Positions 9,022 to 17,710 of a stretch of 64,000 nt of DNA are shown here, piece by piece (within the stretch, counting starts at the first letter, position 1; each line of letters starts with the position of its first letter). Origin of the DNA: Micromonospora yangpuensis (GTDB taxonomy: Bacteria > Actinomycetota > Actinomycetes > Mycobacteriales > Micromonosporaceae); assembly GCF_900091615.1 (NCBI RefSeq), contig NZ_FMIA01000002.1, positions 3,472,001 to 3,536,000 on the forward strand, given 5' to 3'. Both the position numbers and the translations under genes were made by a program. The notes beneath the pieces were generated by a model that worked only from the letters and a program-made list of their open reading frames with translations, was not told the DNA's origin and ran no database searches.

Positions 9022-9989
9022 GCACCCAGATCAGCCCCGCCGGCCCGGTGCCGGCCGGCCCCACCCCCACCGCACGCCTGCCCCGGCGGCGCACCGGCCG
9101 CCCCGCCTGGGAAGAACCTCCCACCGCCGCCGGACAGGCCGGCAAGGGTGCGATGCTCACCCTGCTCGTCCTGGCGGTGCTGTTTCCCATGTGGTCGGTG
9201 GTGGTCACCAGCCTGTCCTCCCGCCAGACCATCAACGACACCGGTGGCATGGTCGTGGTACCCCGCGAGTTCGACCCGTCGGCGTACATCTCGATCTTCT
9301 CCGGTGGCACCATCACCCAGGCGGTGTGGATCAGCACCCTGGTCACCGTCGTCGGTACCGCCGTCAGCCTGGTGCTGACCGTCCTGGCCGCGTACGGGCT
9401 GTCCCGGCCCGGCTCGGTGGCCCACCGCAGCCTGCTGTTCCTGTTCCTCGGCACCTTCCTGATCTTCCCCGGGCTGGTGCCCAGCTACCTGGTCGTCACC
9501 GGCCTGGGCCTCAAGGACAGCCTCTGGTCGCTGATCCTGCCCAGCGCGATCAGCGTGTTCAACCTGGTGGTGATCCGGGCGTTCTTCATGAACGTCCCCG
9601 GTGAGCTGCTCGACAGCGCCCGCATCGACGGGGCGGGGGAGTTCCGCGTCCTGTGGCAGATCATGCTGCCGCTGTCGCGGGCGGTGATCGCCGTCGTCGG
9701 CCTCTTCTACGCCGTCGGCTACTGGAACGCCTACTTCAACTCGGTGCTCTACATCGACGACAACAGCAAGTTCCCCATCCAGCGGGTCCTGCAGTCCTAC
9801 ATCCTGGCCGGCCAGTCCCCGAACGTCTCCGGGGCCTCGGTCAGCCTGCCCGGTGTCACCGCCTACCCACCCACCCTGGCGGTCAAGATGGCCGTGGTGG
9901 TGGTGACCGTGCTACCGGCGGTCATCGCGTACCCGTTCGTGCAACGCCACTTCACCAAGGGCGTCATCACCGGCGCGGTCAAGGGCTGA
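9018..9989 (+). CDS. Sugar ABC transporter permease (LplC/UgpE type)
   Basis: This is a 323-residue partner permease. Membrane segments begin at AMLTLLVLAVLFPMWSVVV, and the EAA loop appears as ELLDSARIDGAGEFRVLWQI. The C-terminus (IAYPFVQRHFTKGVITGAVKG) is characteristic of the family. The ATG at 9018 overlaps the preceding stop by four bases. With the previous gene it forms the heterodimeric pore for the lipoprotein at 6338-8005. Confidence 0.93.
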   Translation: MSTQISPAGPVPAGPTPTARLPRRRTGRPAWEEPPTAAGQAGKGAMLTLLVLAVLFPMWSVVVTSLSSRQTINDTGGMVVVPREFDPSAYISIFSGGTITQAVWISTLVTVVGTAVSLVLTVLAAYGLSRPGSVAHRSLLFLFLGTFLIFPGLVPSYLVVTGLGLKDSLWSLILPSAISVFNLVVIRAFFMNVPGELLDSARIDGAGEFRVLWQIMLPLSRAVIAVVGLFYAVGYWNAYFNSVLYIDDNSKFPIQRVLQSYILAGQSPNVSGASVSLPGVTAYPPTLAVKMAVVVVTVLPAVIAYPFVQRHFTKGVITGAVKG

Positions 9990-10057
9990 ACCGACGCCCG
10001 GCGCGTGGGGTGCCCCGCGCGCCGGGCGCCACCACCCCTCCGACGAACAGGCAGCAC

Positions 10058-12055
10058 ATGCGCGAGGACCCCCGGCTGCGCTACGGCGGCGACTACAACC
10101 CCGAACAGTGGCCGGCACAGGTGTGGCGCGACGACGTCGACCTGATGCGCCGGGCCCGGGTCAACCTGGTCACCGTCGGCGTGTTCGCCTGGTCCCGGCT
10201 GGAACCCGAACCCGGCCGGTACACCCTCGACTGGCTCGACGAGGTCCTCGACCTGCTGCACGCCGCCGACATCCAGGTCGTGCTGGCCACCCCCACCGCC
10301 AGTCCACCACCCTGGTTCTCGCTGGCCCACCCGGACGCGCTGCCGGTCACCGCCGACGGGGTACGACTGCACCACGGCAGCCGCGACACCTACTGCGCCG
10401 CCGCACCGGCCTACCGGGCCGCCGCCGCCGGCATCACCGGCGTCCTGGCGGCCCGCTACGCCACCCACCCGGCGGTCGCGCTGTGGCACGTGCACAACGA
10501 GTACGGCACCAGCTGCCACTGCCGGCACACCGAGGTCGCCTTCCGCCGCTGGCTGGCCGAGCGCCACGGCGACCTGGACGGCCTCAACGACGCCTGGTGC
10601 ACCAGCTTCTGGAGCCAGCACTACACCGACTGGGCCCAGATCGGCACCCCCCGCGCCACCCAGTACCTGCCCAACCCCGGCCAGCTGCTGGACTTCCGCC
10701 GGTTCTGGTCCGACACCCTGCTGGCCGCCTACACCGAGCAACGTGACCTGCTGCGCGCGGCCAACCCCCGGGTACCGGTCACCACCAACTACGTGCTGGG
10801 TGACTGGGTGCCGGTCGACCACGCCCGCTGGGCCCGCGAGGTCGACCTGGTCGCCGTCGACCACTACCCGTCGGCCGTCGACATCCGCGCCGAACAGCAG
10901 AGCGCCCTCGGCGCGGACCTGGCCCGCGGCTGGGCCCGCCACGGCGACCCCGACGGCACCGGGGCGTGGCTGTTGATGGAGACCGCCCCGAACCTCATCT
11001 ACACGCCCGGCGGGCGGATGCACACCAAGGAACCCGGCCGGCTTCTGCGCCACGCCCTGGGCCACGTCGCCCGCGGCTCGCTCGGGGCGATGTTCTTCCA
11101 GTGGCGGGCCCCCCGGGGCGGCGCGGAACGGTTCCACTCCGCACTGGTGCCGCACGCCGGCGCGGACTCCCGGGTGTACCGGGAGACGGTGCGACTCGGC
11201 GACGCCCTGGCGAGGCTGGCCGAGGTCCGCGGCACCGTCGAGGCCCGGATCGCGGTGGCCGTCGACGCCGCCAGCAGCTGGGCGTTGCGCCATCCCGGGC
11301 TGCCCTCGCCCCACCTGGACCACCACGAGGAGGTCGCCGCCGTCCACCGGGCACTGTGGCGGGCCGGCCTGAGCTGTGACGTCACCGTCGGCGGTGACCG
11401 GCTCGACCGGTACGCCCTGCTGGTGCTGCCGGCCCACTACCTGGTCGACGAGCGCACCGCCGAGTGGGTCTACGCCCACGTCCACGGCGGCGGGCACCTG
11501 CTGGCGACGTACCTCAGCGGGGTCGCCGACGCCCACGCCCGGGTCCACCTCGACGGCTATCCCGGGGCGTTGCGGGAGGTCCTCGGCGTCCGGGTGGAGG
11601 AGTTCCATCCCCTGGCCGACGACGACGAGGCCGGGTTGTCCGACGGCGGCACCGCCCGAATCTGGACCGAGACGGTACGCCTGACCGGCGCGCGGCCCGT
11701 GGCCACCTACACCGGTGGCCCGCTGGCCGGGCAGCCGGCGGTGACCCGGCACCGCTTCGGCGCCGGCACCGCCTGGTACCTGTCCACCCGGCCCGACGAC
11801 GCCACATACCAGCGGCTGGTGACGCGGGTGGCCGGCCACGCCGGGGTGGGCCCGGTCTGCCCGGGCGCACCGGCCGGGGTGGAGGCGGTGCGCCGCCGCG
11901 GCCCCGGGGCGAGCTGGTTGTTCCTGCTCAACCACACCGACCGCACCCAGCGGGTACCGGCCGACGGGGTGGACCTGCTCACCGGCGCCACCGTCGTCGG
12001 CGGTGTCGACCTGCCCGCCGGTGCGGTGGCGGTGCTGCGCGAACCGACCGGCTGA
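10058..12055 (+). CDS. GH42 beta-galactosidase
   Basis: This 665-residue cytoplasmic glycoside hydrolase would release terminal beta-D-galactose. The N-terminus (LRYGGDYNPEQWP) is diagnostic of GH42. The acid/base Glu lies in HVHNEYG (E148), the nucleophile Glu in LLMETAPN (near 310), and Cys113 with Cys153/155 (TSCHC) fit the family zinc site. The trimerisation domain and small C-terminal beta domain are present. It begins 68 bases after the second permease gene on the same strand and probably belongs to its operon. A galactose-containing oligosaccharide is thus a reasonable guess for the imported substrate; arabinosidase activity is known in a few GH42 members. Confidence 0.94.
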   Translation: MREDPRLRYGGDYNPEQWPAQVWRDDVDLMRRARVNLVTVGVFAWSRLEPEPGRYTLDWLDEVLDLLHAADIQVVLATPTASPPPWFSLAHPDALPVTADGVRLHHGSRDTYCAAAPAYRAAAAGITGVLAARYATHPAVALWHVHNEYGTSCHCRHTEVAFRRWLAERHGDLDGLNDAWCTSFWSQHYTDWAQIGTPRATQYLPNPGQLLDFRRFWSDTLLAAYTEQRDLLRAANPRVPVTTNYVLGDWVPVDHARWAREVDLVAVDHYPSAVDIRAEQQSALGADLARGWARHGDPDGTGAWLLMETAPNLIYTPGGRMHTKEPGRLLRHALGHVARGSLGAMFFQWRAPRGGAERFHSALVPHAGADSRVYRETVRLGDALARLAEVRGTVEARIAVAVDAASSWALRHPGLPSPHLDHHEEVAAVHRALWRAGLSCDVTVGGDRLDRYALLVLPAHYLVDERTAEWVYAHVHGGGHLLATYLSGVADAHARVHLDGYPGALREVLGVRVEEFHPLADDDEAGLSDGGTARIWTETVRLTGARPVATYTGGPLAGQPAVTRHRFGAGTAWYLSTRPDDATYQRLVTRVAGHAGVGPVCPGAPAGVEAVRRRGPGASWLFLLNHTDRTQRVPADGVDLLTGATVVGGVDLPAGAVAVLREPTG

Positions 12056-12091
12056 CCGGCCGCCGACGACCTGCCCGCCGCCAGCGTGGGG

Positions 12092-13021
12092 TCAGCTGGT
12101 GTGGCCGATGATCGCGCCGGCGATCCGCTCGGTGAGTCCCGGCGCGAAGAACGGGTGGTGACCCATGCCCGGCACGATCTCCAGACGGGCGCCCGGGATC
12201 AGCGCCGCGAGGGCCGCACCGTGGGCGGTAGGCAACAGCGGGTCGTCGCTGCCGTGCAGCACCAGGGTCGCCGCGGTGATGCCGGACAGGGGAGCGCGCC
12301 GGTCGTCGCTCCAGCGTCGTCCGGCCAGATCGTGGTTCGCGGCGGCGGTGAGGTCGCGGGCCCGGTCGTGACAGTGGGCGACGAACCGTCGCGCGGCGGC
12401 CTCGTCGAACGGCAGCACATCGCCGTTGAGCACCCGCCACGTCCGGACGTCGGCGTCGACGCGCTGCTCGGGCGTGGTACGGGGTGCCGTCGCCGAGGCC
12501 CGCACGTGGTCGAGGAACCGTGCCGTCGGCGGCGGAAGCTCGTCGGCGACGGCTGGTTGCCCCGTCAGCGCCCGCGCCCACGCCGGGCCCGGATTGTTTC
12601 CCATGGGAGAGGAGGCCATGGCGGTCAGCGTGCGGACCCGGGCCGGCTGGTGCACGGCGAGCCACTGCCCGATCGCCGCGCCCAACGACGTCCCGACCAG
12701 GTGCGCGGCGGCGACGCCGTGACCGTCCAGCACGGCGACGGTGTCGGCGGCCAGGTCGGCCAGCGCGTACGGGTGTGCGGCGAAATCGACCGTGTCGGAG
12801 CGGCCGGTGTCCCGGTGATCGAAGCGGATCACCTGCCGGCCGCTGTCCACGAGGGCTTCCACCAGTTCGTCGGGCCAGCCGATGCCGGGCGTCGAGGTGC
12901 CCATGACCAGCAGCACGGTGGGGTCACCCGGGTGCCCGAACCGCTCGGTCCACAACCGGACCCGCCCGCGACGGACGACCTTCTCCTCGTCAGGAACCAT
13001 GCCGTGCACCGTAGCGGTCAC
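12092..13021 (-). CDS. Alpha/beta-hydrolase fold protein
   Basis: This is a 309-residue hydrolase (302 if the ATG at 13000 is used). The nucleophile elbow is GTSLGAAIG (Ser), the acid is likely in LHGSDDPLLP, and the catalytic His is in MGHHPFFAP. The oxyanion region LLVMGTSTPGIGW is unusual in lacking the typical HG dipeptide. The order and size fit esterase/haloalkane-dehalogenase-like or antibiotic-pathway hydrolases; the substrate is unknown. The gene stands alone and is convergent with the GH42 gene. Confidence 0.88.
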   Translation of the reverse strand: MTATVHGMVPDEEKVVRRGRVRLWTERFGHPGDPTVLLVMGTSTPGIGWPDELVEALVDSGRQVIRFDHRDTGRSDTVDFAAHPYALADLAADTVAVLDGHGVAAAHLVGTSLGAAIGQWLAVHQPARVRTLTAMASSPMGNNPGPAWARALTGQPAVADELPPPTARFLDHVRASATAPRTTPEQRVDADVRTWRVLNGDVLPFDEAAARRFVAHCHDRARDLTAAANHDLAGRRWSDDRRAPLSGITAATLVLHGSDDPLLPTAHGAALAALIPGARLEIVPGMGHHPFFAPGLTERIAGAIIGHTS

Positions 13022-13170
13022 CGAAGAGCCCGCAATCGGCTACCTGCTGTAGTGGAAGGCGGTGCTGGTGGGATAATGGTGGGGTAGCCGGGTACGTCCT
13101 GGTCTCGGCCCGCGGCGACGACACCGCAGAACTGACGGGTGTACGGCGCGGACTGCCGTGCGTCCCGGGG

Positions 13171-13854
13171 TCAGCCGAGGGCCAGGCCGCGTAGTCCGAG
13201 CCGCGCCAGCGCGGCCGACTCGTCCGGGCCGAGCGGTGCGCGGCCGGTTGCCCTGCGCAGCAGGGTCACCGGGGGCCAGCCGAGGATGTCGGCGGCGGTC
13301 CGCCAGTGCGGGCCGAGGAGCAACCGTTGCAGGTGGTGGGCGGCCGGTGTGGTCAGCCACGGTGGTTGTCGCAGTGCATCGGCGACGTCGAGGCCGTGCA
13401 CGGCGAGCTCGACCACGCGGGTGGTGAGGAAGTCGGTCAACAGCATGGCGTCGCCGTGCCGGGTCCGCACGGTCCGGTCGGCGGGTTCGTGGCGGCTGGC
13501 CGTGACCACGGTGGCCACCGTGGTCGACAGGTCGCGCCCCAGTTGGGTGGTGTCGGCCTCGGTGGCGCGGCTGCGGGCCGTGGCGATCCGCTCGTCGTTG
13601 GCGGCGGCACTGAACCGGTGGTCGGGGCGGTAGTAGTCGGTGGCGGTGATCTCCGGCCGGTGCGGTCGCGGGCCGCCGGTCGCGTCGGCCACGCGGGCCA
13701 GCACGGTGACGACGTGGCCGACCACGTCCCGGACCCGCCAGGGTGTGCAGCGGGTGGGCTGCTCCCAGTCCGGCGGGCTCAGTTGGTCGAGGGCCGCGAC
13801 GAAGGCGGCGCTCTCGGCCCGTAGGGCGGTCAGCGCCTCGTGGATCGCGGCCAT
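13171..13854 (-). CDS. DinB/mycothiol-dependent maleylpyruvate isomerase-like protein
   Basis: This 227-residue protein belongs to the actinobacterial DinB-fold group. Typical features are the first helix with AAIHEALTALRAESAAFVAAL, the CTPWRVRDVVGHVV segment carrying the first metal His, and VVELAVHGLDVADAL carrying further metal-binding His. The family includes mycothiol-dependent enzymes, but most members have no known substrate. The ATG at 13854 has GGGAGGGAG upstream; longer readings lack a ribosome site. The upstream region (13900-14000) is notably AT-rich. Confidence 0.88.
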   Translation of the reverse strand: MAAIHEALTALRAESAAFVAALDQLSPPDWEQPTRCTPWRVRDVVGHVVTVLARVADATGGPRPHRPEITATDYYRPDHRFSAAANDERIATARSRATEADTTQLGRDLSTTVATVVTASRHEPADRTVRTRHGDAMLLTDFLTTRVVELAVHGLDVADALRQPPWLTTPAAHHLQRLLLGPHWRTAADILGWPPVTLLRRATGRAPLGPDESAALARLGLRGLALG

Positions 13855-13925
13855 CGGGCTCCCTCCCCGGGGGACGCCCACCACTATCCATCCCTCCACC
13901 CATTCCCTCAACCCCCAATAAACGA

Positions 13926-13937
13926 ATTACCGGTAAT
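13926..13937. promoter_or_regulatory. Palindrome ATTACCGGTAAT in an AT-rich island
   Basis: A perfect 12-base palindrome lies within about 100 bases of unusually AT-rich sequence (13911-14010), 72 bases upstream of the DinB-type gene start. It is a plausible regulator-binding site for that gene; no regulator is adjacent. Confidence 0.4.
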
Positions 13938-14138
13938 GACAAACCGATAAATCAAAACCCACAAAGCGGACATTTGGTCAACACATCATAATGACTGTTC
14001 TTGTGCGTAATGACTTACGCTGGTGCATCCGTAGGGTGAGCCGAAGCACCCGCAGGTGCCGAGCACCGCGGCACGCAGCCGACACCGGCCCTGGGCTCAC
14101 GGTCTCCGCCGGGGCACGGTGTCGGCTGAACAGGGGAG

Positions 14139-14840
14139 CTAGGACAGGGCTGCCGCAAGGTCGGTGGCGGCCTCGTACGCGGCAGCGGCCCGGGTGGCGT
14201 CGTCCGCGCTCAACGCGACATGGTCCACGCGGGCCAGCATCTCGACTGCCGTGGCCGGATCGTTCAGGACCATCGCCACCTCAGCGCGGTAGACGAGCAC
14301 CTCCACCAACGCGACCGGGTCGTCATCCGCCTCGGGACGAGCCAACGCGCTGTCAAGGATCCGCGCCGCCTGTCGGGCGTCCCCTCGGGAGTCTGACTGC
14401 ACGACGGCGTTCGCCATCGCCCTGCCCAGCCGCCCGGTCCGCTCCGGCGCGGGGGAGGCCGGGGTTTTCTGGAAGACGCGGATCCAGTTGCCGCCCGGGT
14501 CGATGACGCTGAAGCCGCTCAGCCCGTCGGCGTTCCTGCGCGCCCGGGGCCGGGTCATCCGCGGCATCCCGGAGACCAGCACCTTGCCGTACGCGGCGCG
14601 CATTCCCGCCGCGAAGGCCCGGTACAGCTGTCCGGTGTCCGGGGTCAGCACGACACACGAACCGTAGGACTGCGCCGGATCGAAGCCCGCGATCTCGAAG
14701 AACTGCAGATGCAGGTCCTCGCGTTGCAACCCCACGGCCGGGTTGGGCTTGCGCTGCTGGTAGGTGGTGTGGAAGCCGAGCACCTGGTAGAAGGCGACGA
14801 TGTCGTCGACAGACGGGCAGGGCAGCAGGGGAACGGTCAT
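14139..14840 (-). CDS. VOC (glyoxalase/bleomycin-resistance) protein with helical C-terminal extension
   Basis: This is a 233-residue protein. Residues 1 to about 125 form a VOC domain (MTVPLLPCPSVDDIVAFYQ ... VIDPGGNWIRVFQ). Residues 140-233 form an Ala-rich, probably all-helical tail (AVVQSDSRGDARQAARILDS, then repeats of ALVEVLVYRAEVAMVL) reminiscent of TPR helices. Most stand-alone VOC proteins stop near 130 residues, so the tail is an addition. The ATG at 14840 fits the domain boundary; an in-frame GTG at 14849 is the alternative. The function is unknown. Confidence 0.8.
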   Translation of the reverse strand: MTVPLLPCPSVDDIVAFYQVLGFHTTYQQRKPNPAVGLQREDLHLQFFEIAGFDPAQSYGSCVVLTPDTGQLYRAFAAGMRAAYGKVLVSGMPRMTRPRARRNADGLSGFSVIDPGGNWIRVFQKTPASPAPERTGRLGRAMANAVVQSDSRGDARQAARILDSALARPEADDDPVALVEVLVYRAEVAMVLNDPATAVEMLARVDHVALSADDATRAAAAYEAATDLAAALS

Positions 14841-14955
14841 CTCGTTGGCCACCCGTACTTCGTAACCGTCGCGATCGGGCGCCCGCACATGGAAATGGCC
14901 GGTCGGCGGCCACCGACGACCGATCGGCCGATGCTGCGGGCGGGCCCCGCCTCGG

Positions 14956-15420
14956 TCAGGAACCCCGCCCGTACGACGCGCGCGCCTCGGCCACCTGCGC
15001 GGCCTGCCGTTCCCGCCACCGCCGCTGGGCCTCCCGGTTGCAGACCCGGCAGACCCGCCGCAGCCGGCCCGTGGCCGGATCGACCTCCCGGTCATGACCG
15101 TTGCGGCACTGCGGGCGCTGGGTGCGCTCGCGGCAGTTGTCCGCGTGGGTGACCTGACGCAGGTGGGTCGGCTCGATGCAGTCGGGCACTCCGCAGTCGT
15201 GGTGGACCTCCAGGCTCGGGTCGTAGCCGCCGACGAAGACCACGTACGCCGCGATGTGCGCCCACGCCCGGCCGGCGACCTTCTGGTACACCCCGCGCTG
15301 GTCGCCGTAGCCGCGCACGACCAGGCAGCCGTTGTCGGCCCGGGTCGCGCGGTCGAGCAGGTACGCCCGCAGGGTGTCCGCGGTGAAGTGGCGGGACAAC
15401 CCGGTGATCGCAGACAGCAC
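14956..15420 (-). CDS. HNH endonuclease-like protein
   Basis: This 154-residue protein has an HNH core: [26 protein letters not shown] contains the paired His, Cys residues and the final His/Asn. A second zinc-like motif follows (CRNGHDR ... [12 protein letters not shown]). The N-terminal part ([27 protein letters not shown]) resembles HNH proteins of phages and their bacterial relatives. The start is the GTG at 15420. It has no phage neighbours and could be a solitary mobile or DNA-repair nuclease. Confidence 0.85.
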   Translation of the reverse strand: MLSAITGLSRHFTADTLRAYLLDRATRADNGCLVVRGYGDQRGVYQKVAGRAWAHIAAYVVFVGGYDPSLEVHHDCGVPDCIEPTHLRQVTHADNCRERTQRPQCRNGHDREVDPATGRLRRVCRVCNREAQRRWRERQAAQVAEARASYGRGS

Positions 15421-15498
15421 CGGGTCAGGGTAGGACCCGGGTGTGACGCCGGTCGACTTGACGGCGGCGGCGCGGCGCGCTACATAAAGAGGGGAGGA

Positions 15499-15519
15499 CT
15501 TGAGTCACCTCGACTCAAC
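15499..15519. promoter_or_regulatory. HAIR element (HspR operator) upstream of hsp20
   Basis: CTTGAGT, 7 bases, then ACTCAAC differs at one base from the HAIR consensus CTTGAGT-N7-ACTCAAG, the known target of the heat-shock repressor HspR in Streptomyces and mycobacteria. It lies 40 bases upstream of the Hsp20 start, where bound repressor would block the promoter. Confidence 0.85.
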
Positions 15520-15558
15520 TCGACACCTTCGGCACAGGAGAACCGAGGAGGCACCGCC

Positions 15559-15984
15559 ATGCTGATGCGTACCGACCCGTTCCGGGAGATCGACCGGCTG
15601 ACCGAGCAGTTCTTCGGCACCACCGCCCGTCCGGCCGTGATGCACCTGGACGCCTACCGCGACGGCGAGCACTTCTACGCCGCGTTCGACCTGCCCGGGG
15701 TGGACCCGGACAGCATCGACTGCACCGTCGAGCGCAACGTGCTGACCGTACGCGCCGAGCGCCGCCGGCCCGCCGGTGAGGCCGTCGAGATGGTCGCCGC
15801 CGAACGGCCGATGGGCACCTTCACCCGTCAACTGTTCCTCGGCGACACCCTGGACACCGACAACCTGCAGGCCAGCTACGACAACGGGGTGTTGACGTTG
15901 CGCATCCCGGTGGCCGAGCGGGCCAAGCCGCGCCGGGTCGCCATCGCCGCGGCCGGTAACGGCCGCCGGCAGATCGACGCCTGA
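15559..15984 (+). CDS. Hsp20/alpha-crystallin small heat-shock protein
   Basis: This is a 141-residue holdase chaperone. A short N-terminal arm ([19 protein letters not shown]) precedes the alpha-crystallin domain ([20 protein letters not shown] to [14 protein letters not shown]). The conserved GVLT(L)RIP motif is intact, and a short basic tail follows. GAGGAG precedes the ATG at 15559. The HAIR element just upstream predicts HspR control and heat induction. A strong hairpin terminator follows at 16020-16064. Confidence 0.95.
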   Translation: MLMRTDPFREIDRLTEQFFGTTARPAVMHLDAYRDGEHFYAAFDLPGVDPDSIDCTVERNVLTVRAERRRPAGEAVEMVAAERPMGTFTRQLFLGDTLDTDNLQASYDNGVLTLRIPVAERAKPRRVAIAAAGNGRRQIDA

Positions 15985-16019
15985 GCCGCGACCGCCCCAC
16001 CGGGCGGACCCGACCACCA

Positions 16020-16064
16020 CCGGTCGGTGTCGCGGGCGACGCAACGGCCCGCGACACCGACCGG
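16020..16064. terminator. 18-bp perfect hairpin after hsp20
   Basis: CCGGTCGGTGTCGCGGGC (16020-16037) is exactly complementary to 16047-16064 around a 9-base loop. It lacks a T-run, as is common in high-GC actinobacteria. It separates hsp20 from the recombinase gene. Confidence 0.75.
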
Positions 16065-16133
16065 CGGGAGGGCACGTACCTCCGGCGGCGCGGCGGATGG
16101 CGTTGCGCCGCAAGGGCTGAGAACATTTTTCAC

Positions 16134-17126
16134 ATGTGGTCTTCGCATGTTCCGGCGCGCTCGTCGACCCGCCTCGCCGTGGGCGACGGCCCGGCCGACT
16201 TCACCGAGGCGTGGCTGCGTAACCGGCGGCTGTCCGACCACACCCGCGACGCCTACCGCCGCGACATCACCGGCTGGCTCACCTGGTGCGCCACCCGCGG
16301 CCTGGACCCACTGCGGGCCAGCTTCCTCGACGTCAACGACTACGGCCGGCACCTGGAGTCCACCCTCGGCGCGCGCAGCGGCCGACCGTTGACCCCGGCC
16401 ACCGTGGCCCGCCGCCTGTCCGCCCTGTCCAGCTGGTACGACTTCCTGGTCAAACTCCGCGCGGTCGAGGCCAACCCGGTCTCCGGCGCCGACCGCCCGC
16501 GCATCGACCGCGACCACTCCAACACGGTCGGGCTCAGCCCCGACGAGGTCGACGCGCTGCTGGCCGCCGCCGACGCCGACACCGGACCGACCGCCGCCCG
16601 CAACCGGGCCGCCATCGCCCTGCTGGCCGACCTGGGCCTACGGGTGGGGGAGCTGGTGTCGCTGGACCTGGCCGACCTGGGCGCCGAACGCGGCCACCGC
16701 AGCATCCGGTTCGTCGGCAAGGGCGGCCGGGCCCGCCGCCGCGCCCTGACCCCCGGCACCGCGTACGCCGTCGACGCCTACCTCACCGCCCGCGCCACCG
16801 CCCAGCAGACGACGGTGGCCGAGCTGACCGGGCCCCTGCTGGTCACCGCCCGCGGTGGCCGCCTGGACCGGCACGCGGTGTTCCGGCTGGTGCGCCGCCT
16901 CGCCCAGACCGCCGGGCTGCCCGCCTGGGCGAAACTGTCCCCACACTCGCTGCGGCACGCCTTCGCCACCACCGCCCGCGCCGAAGGCGTACCGCTGGAG
17001 GACGTCCAGGACGCCATGGGCCACGCCGACCCGCGCACCACCCGCCGCTACGACCGCGACCGGCACAACCTCGACCGCGACCCGGCGTACGTCATCTGGG
17101 CCGCCCGCGCCCGCCGCCGCAGCTGA
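16134..17126 (+). CDS. Tyrosine recombinase/integrase (XerC/D-like)
   Basis: This is a 330-residue site-specific recombinase. A SAM-like N-terminal core-binding domain (LSDHTRDAYRRDITGWLTWC) is followed by the catalytic domain with R in GLRVGELVSL, HxxR in SPHSLRHAFA, H in MGHADPRTT and the nucleophile Tyr in RRYDRDR. All catalytic residues are present. The ATG at 16134 gives the full family length; other starts within the first residues are possible. No attachment repeats or phage genes are adjacent, so the role is uncertain. A long hairpin follows the stop codon. Confidence 0.9.
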   Translation: MWSSHVPARSSTRLAVGDGPADFTEAWLRNRRLSDHTRDAYRRDITGWLTWCATRGLDPLRASFLDVNDYGRHLESTLGARSGRPLTPATVARRLSALSSWYDFLVKLRAVEANPVSGADRPRIDRDHSNTVGLSPDEVDALLAAADADTGPTAARNRAAIALLADLGLRVGELVSLDLADLGAERGHRSIRFVGKGGRARRRALTPGTAYAVDAYLTARATAQQTTVAELTGPLLVTARGGRLDRHAVFRLVRRLAQTAGLPAWAKLSPHSLRHAFATTARAEGVPLEDVQDAMGHADPRTTRRYDRDRHNLDRDPAYVIWAARARRRS

Positions 17127-17138
17127 CCGGCGCTCAAC

Positions 17139-17180
17139 ACACCGCACGTCGAGGCCATGATGGGCCTCGACGTGCGGTGT
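17139..17180. terminator. 18-bp perfect hairpin after the recombinase gene
   Basis: ACACCGCACGTCGAGGCC (17139-17156) pairs exactly with 17163-17180 around the loop ATGATG. It begins 12 bases after the recombinase stop and has no T-run. A bidirectional-style terminator is the simplest reading. Confidence 0.75.
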
Positions 17181-17254
17181 CGTCGCGGCGCAGGTCCGGG
17201 CGACCGGGCCAAGTCGCTGCGCCCGGCCCCGGGGGTTCTCTACGGTCGTAAGGC

Positions 17255-17710
17255 GTGGGGGAGACCGGCTGGGTCCGACCGGCCCGACGGCGACGGCCGC
17301 TGCGGGCCGGTCTGCTGCTGGCCGGCTGCGCGGTGGCGCTGTGCTGCGTCGGCGTGGCCGGACTGGGGCTGTGGAACGTGCAGGTCGTCCGGCAGGCAAG
17401 CGGCCCGGCCCGGGAGGCCGCCGACGGGTTCCTGCGGGAGTTGGCCGCCGGCGACACCGACGCCGCCTACGAACGGCTCTGCGCCGAGACCCGTACCCGG
17501 TGGAGCCGGCTCGGGTTCGACCAGTGGGTGCGGACCCCGCCGCTGCTCACCGGCCACCAGATCCGGCAGGTGTCGGTGAACACCCGCGACGGACGGCCCC
17601 GGGCCACGGTAACCGCCCGGCTGGACCGCGACAGCGGCCGCGCCGAGGACCGGGACCTGACGGTGGTCCGCGACGGCGACGGCTGGAAGGTCTGCGGCGA
17701 CCCCTACTGA
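17255..17710 (+). CDS. Membrane-anchored hypothetical protein (NTF2-like extracytoplasmic domain)
   Basis: This 151-residue protein has a basic N-terminus (RPARRRRPLR), one membrane segment (AGLLLAGCAVALCCVGVAGLG) and an external domain with AAGDTDAAYERLCAETRTRW and LTVVRDGDGWKVCGDPY. The layout resembles DUF4878/NTF2-like lipoprotein or anchored domains common in actinobacteria. Two Cys in the outer domain could form a disulfide. The GTG at 17255 is chosen because it gives the positive-inside charge pattern. The 3' end overlaps the convergent tdk gene by 7 bases. Confidence 0.75.
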   Translation: MGETGWVRPARRRRPLRAGLLLAGCAVALCCVGVAGLGLWNVQVVRQASGPAREAADGFLRELAAGDTDAAYERLCAETRTRWSRLGFDQWVRTPPLLTGHQIRQVSVNTRDGRPRATVTARLDRDSGRAEDRDLTVVRDGDGWKVCGDPY

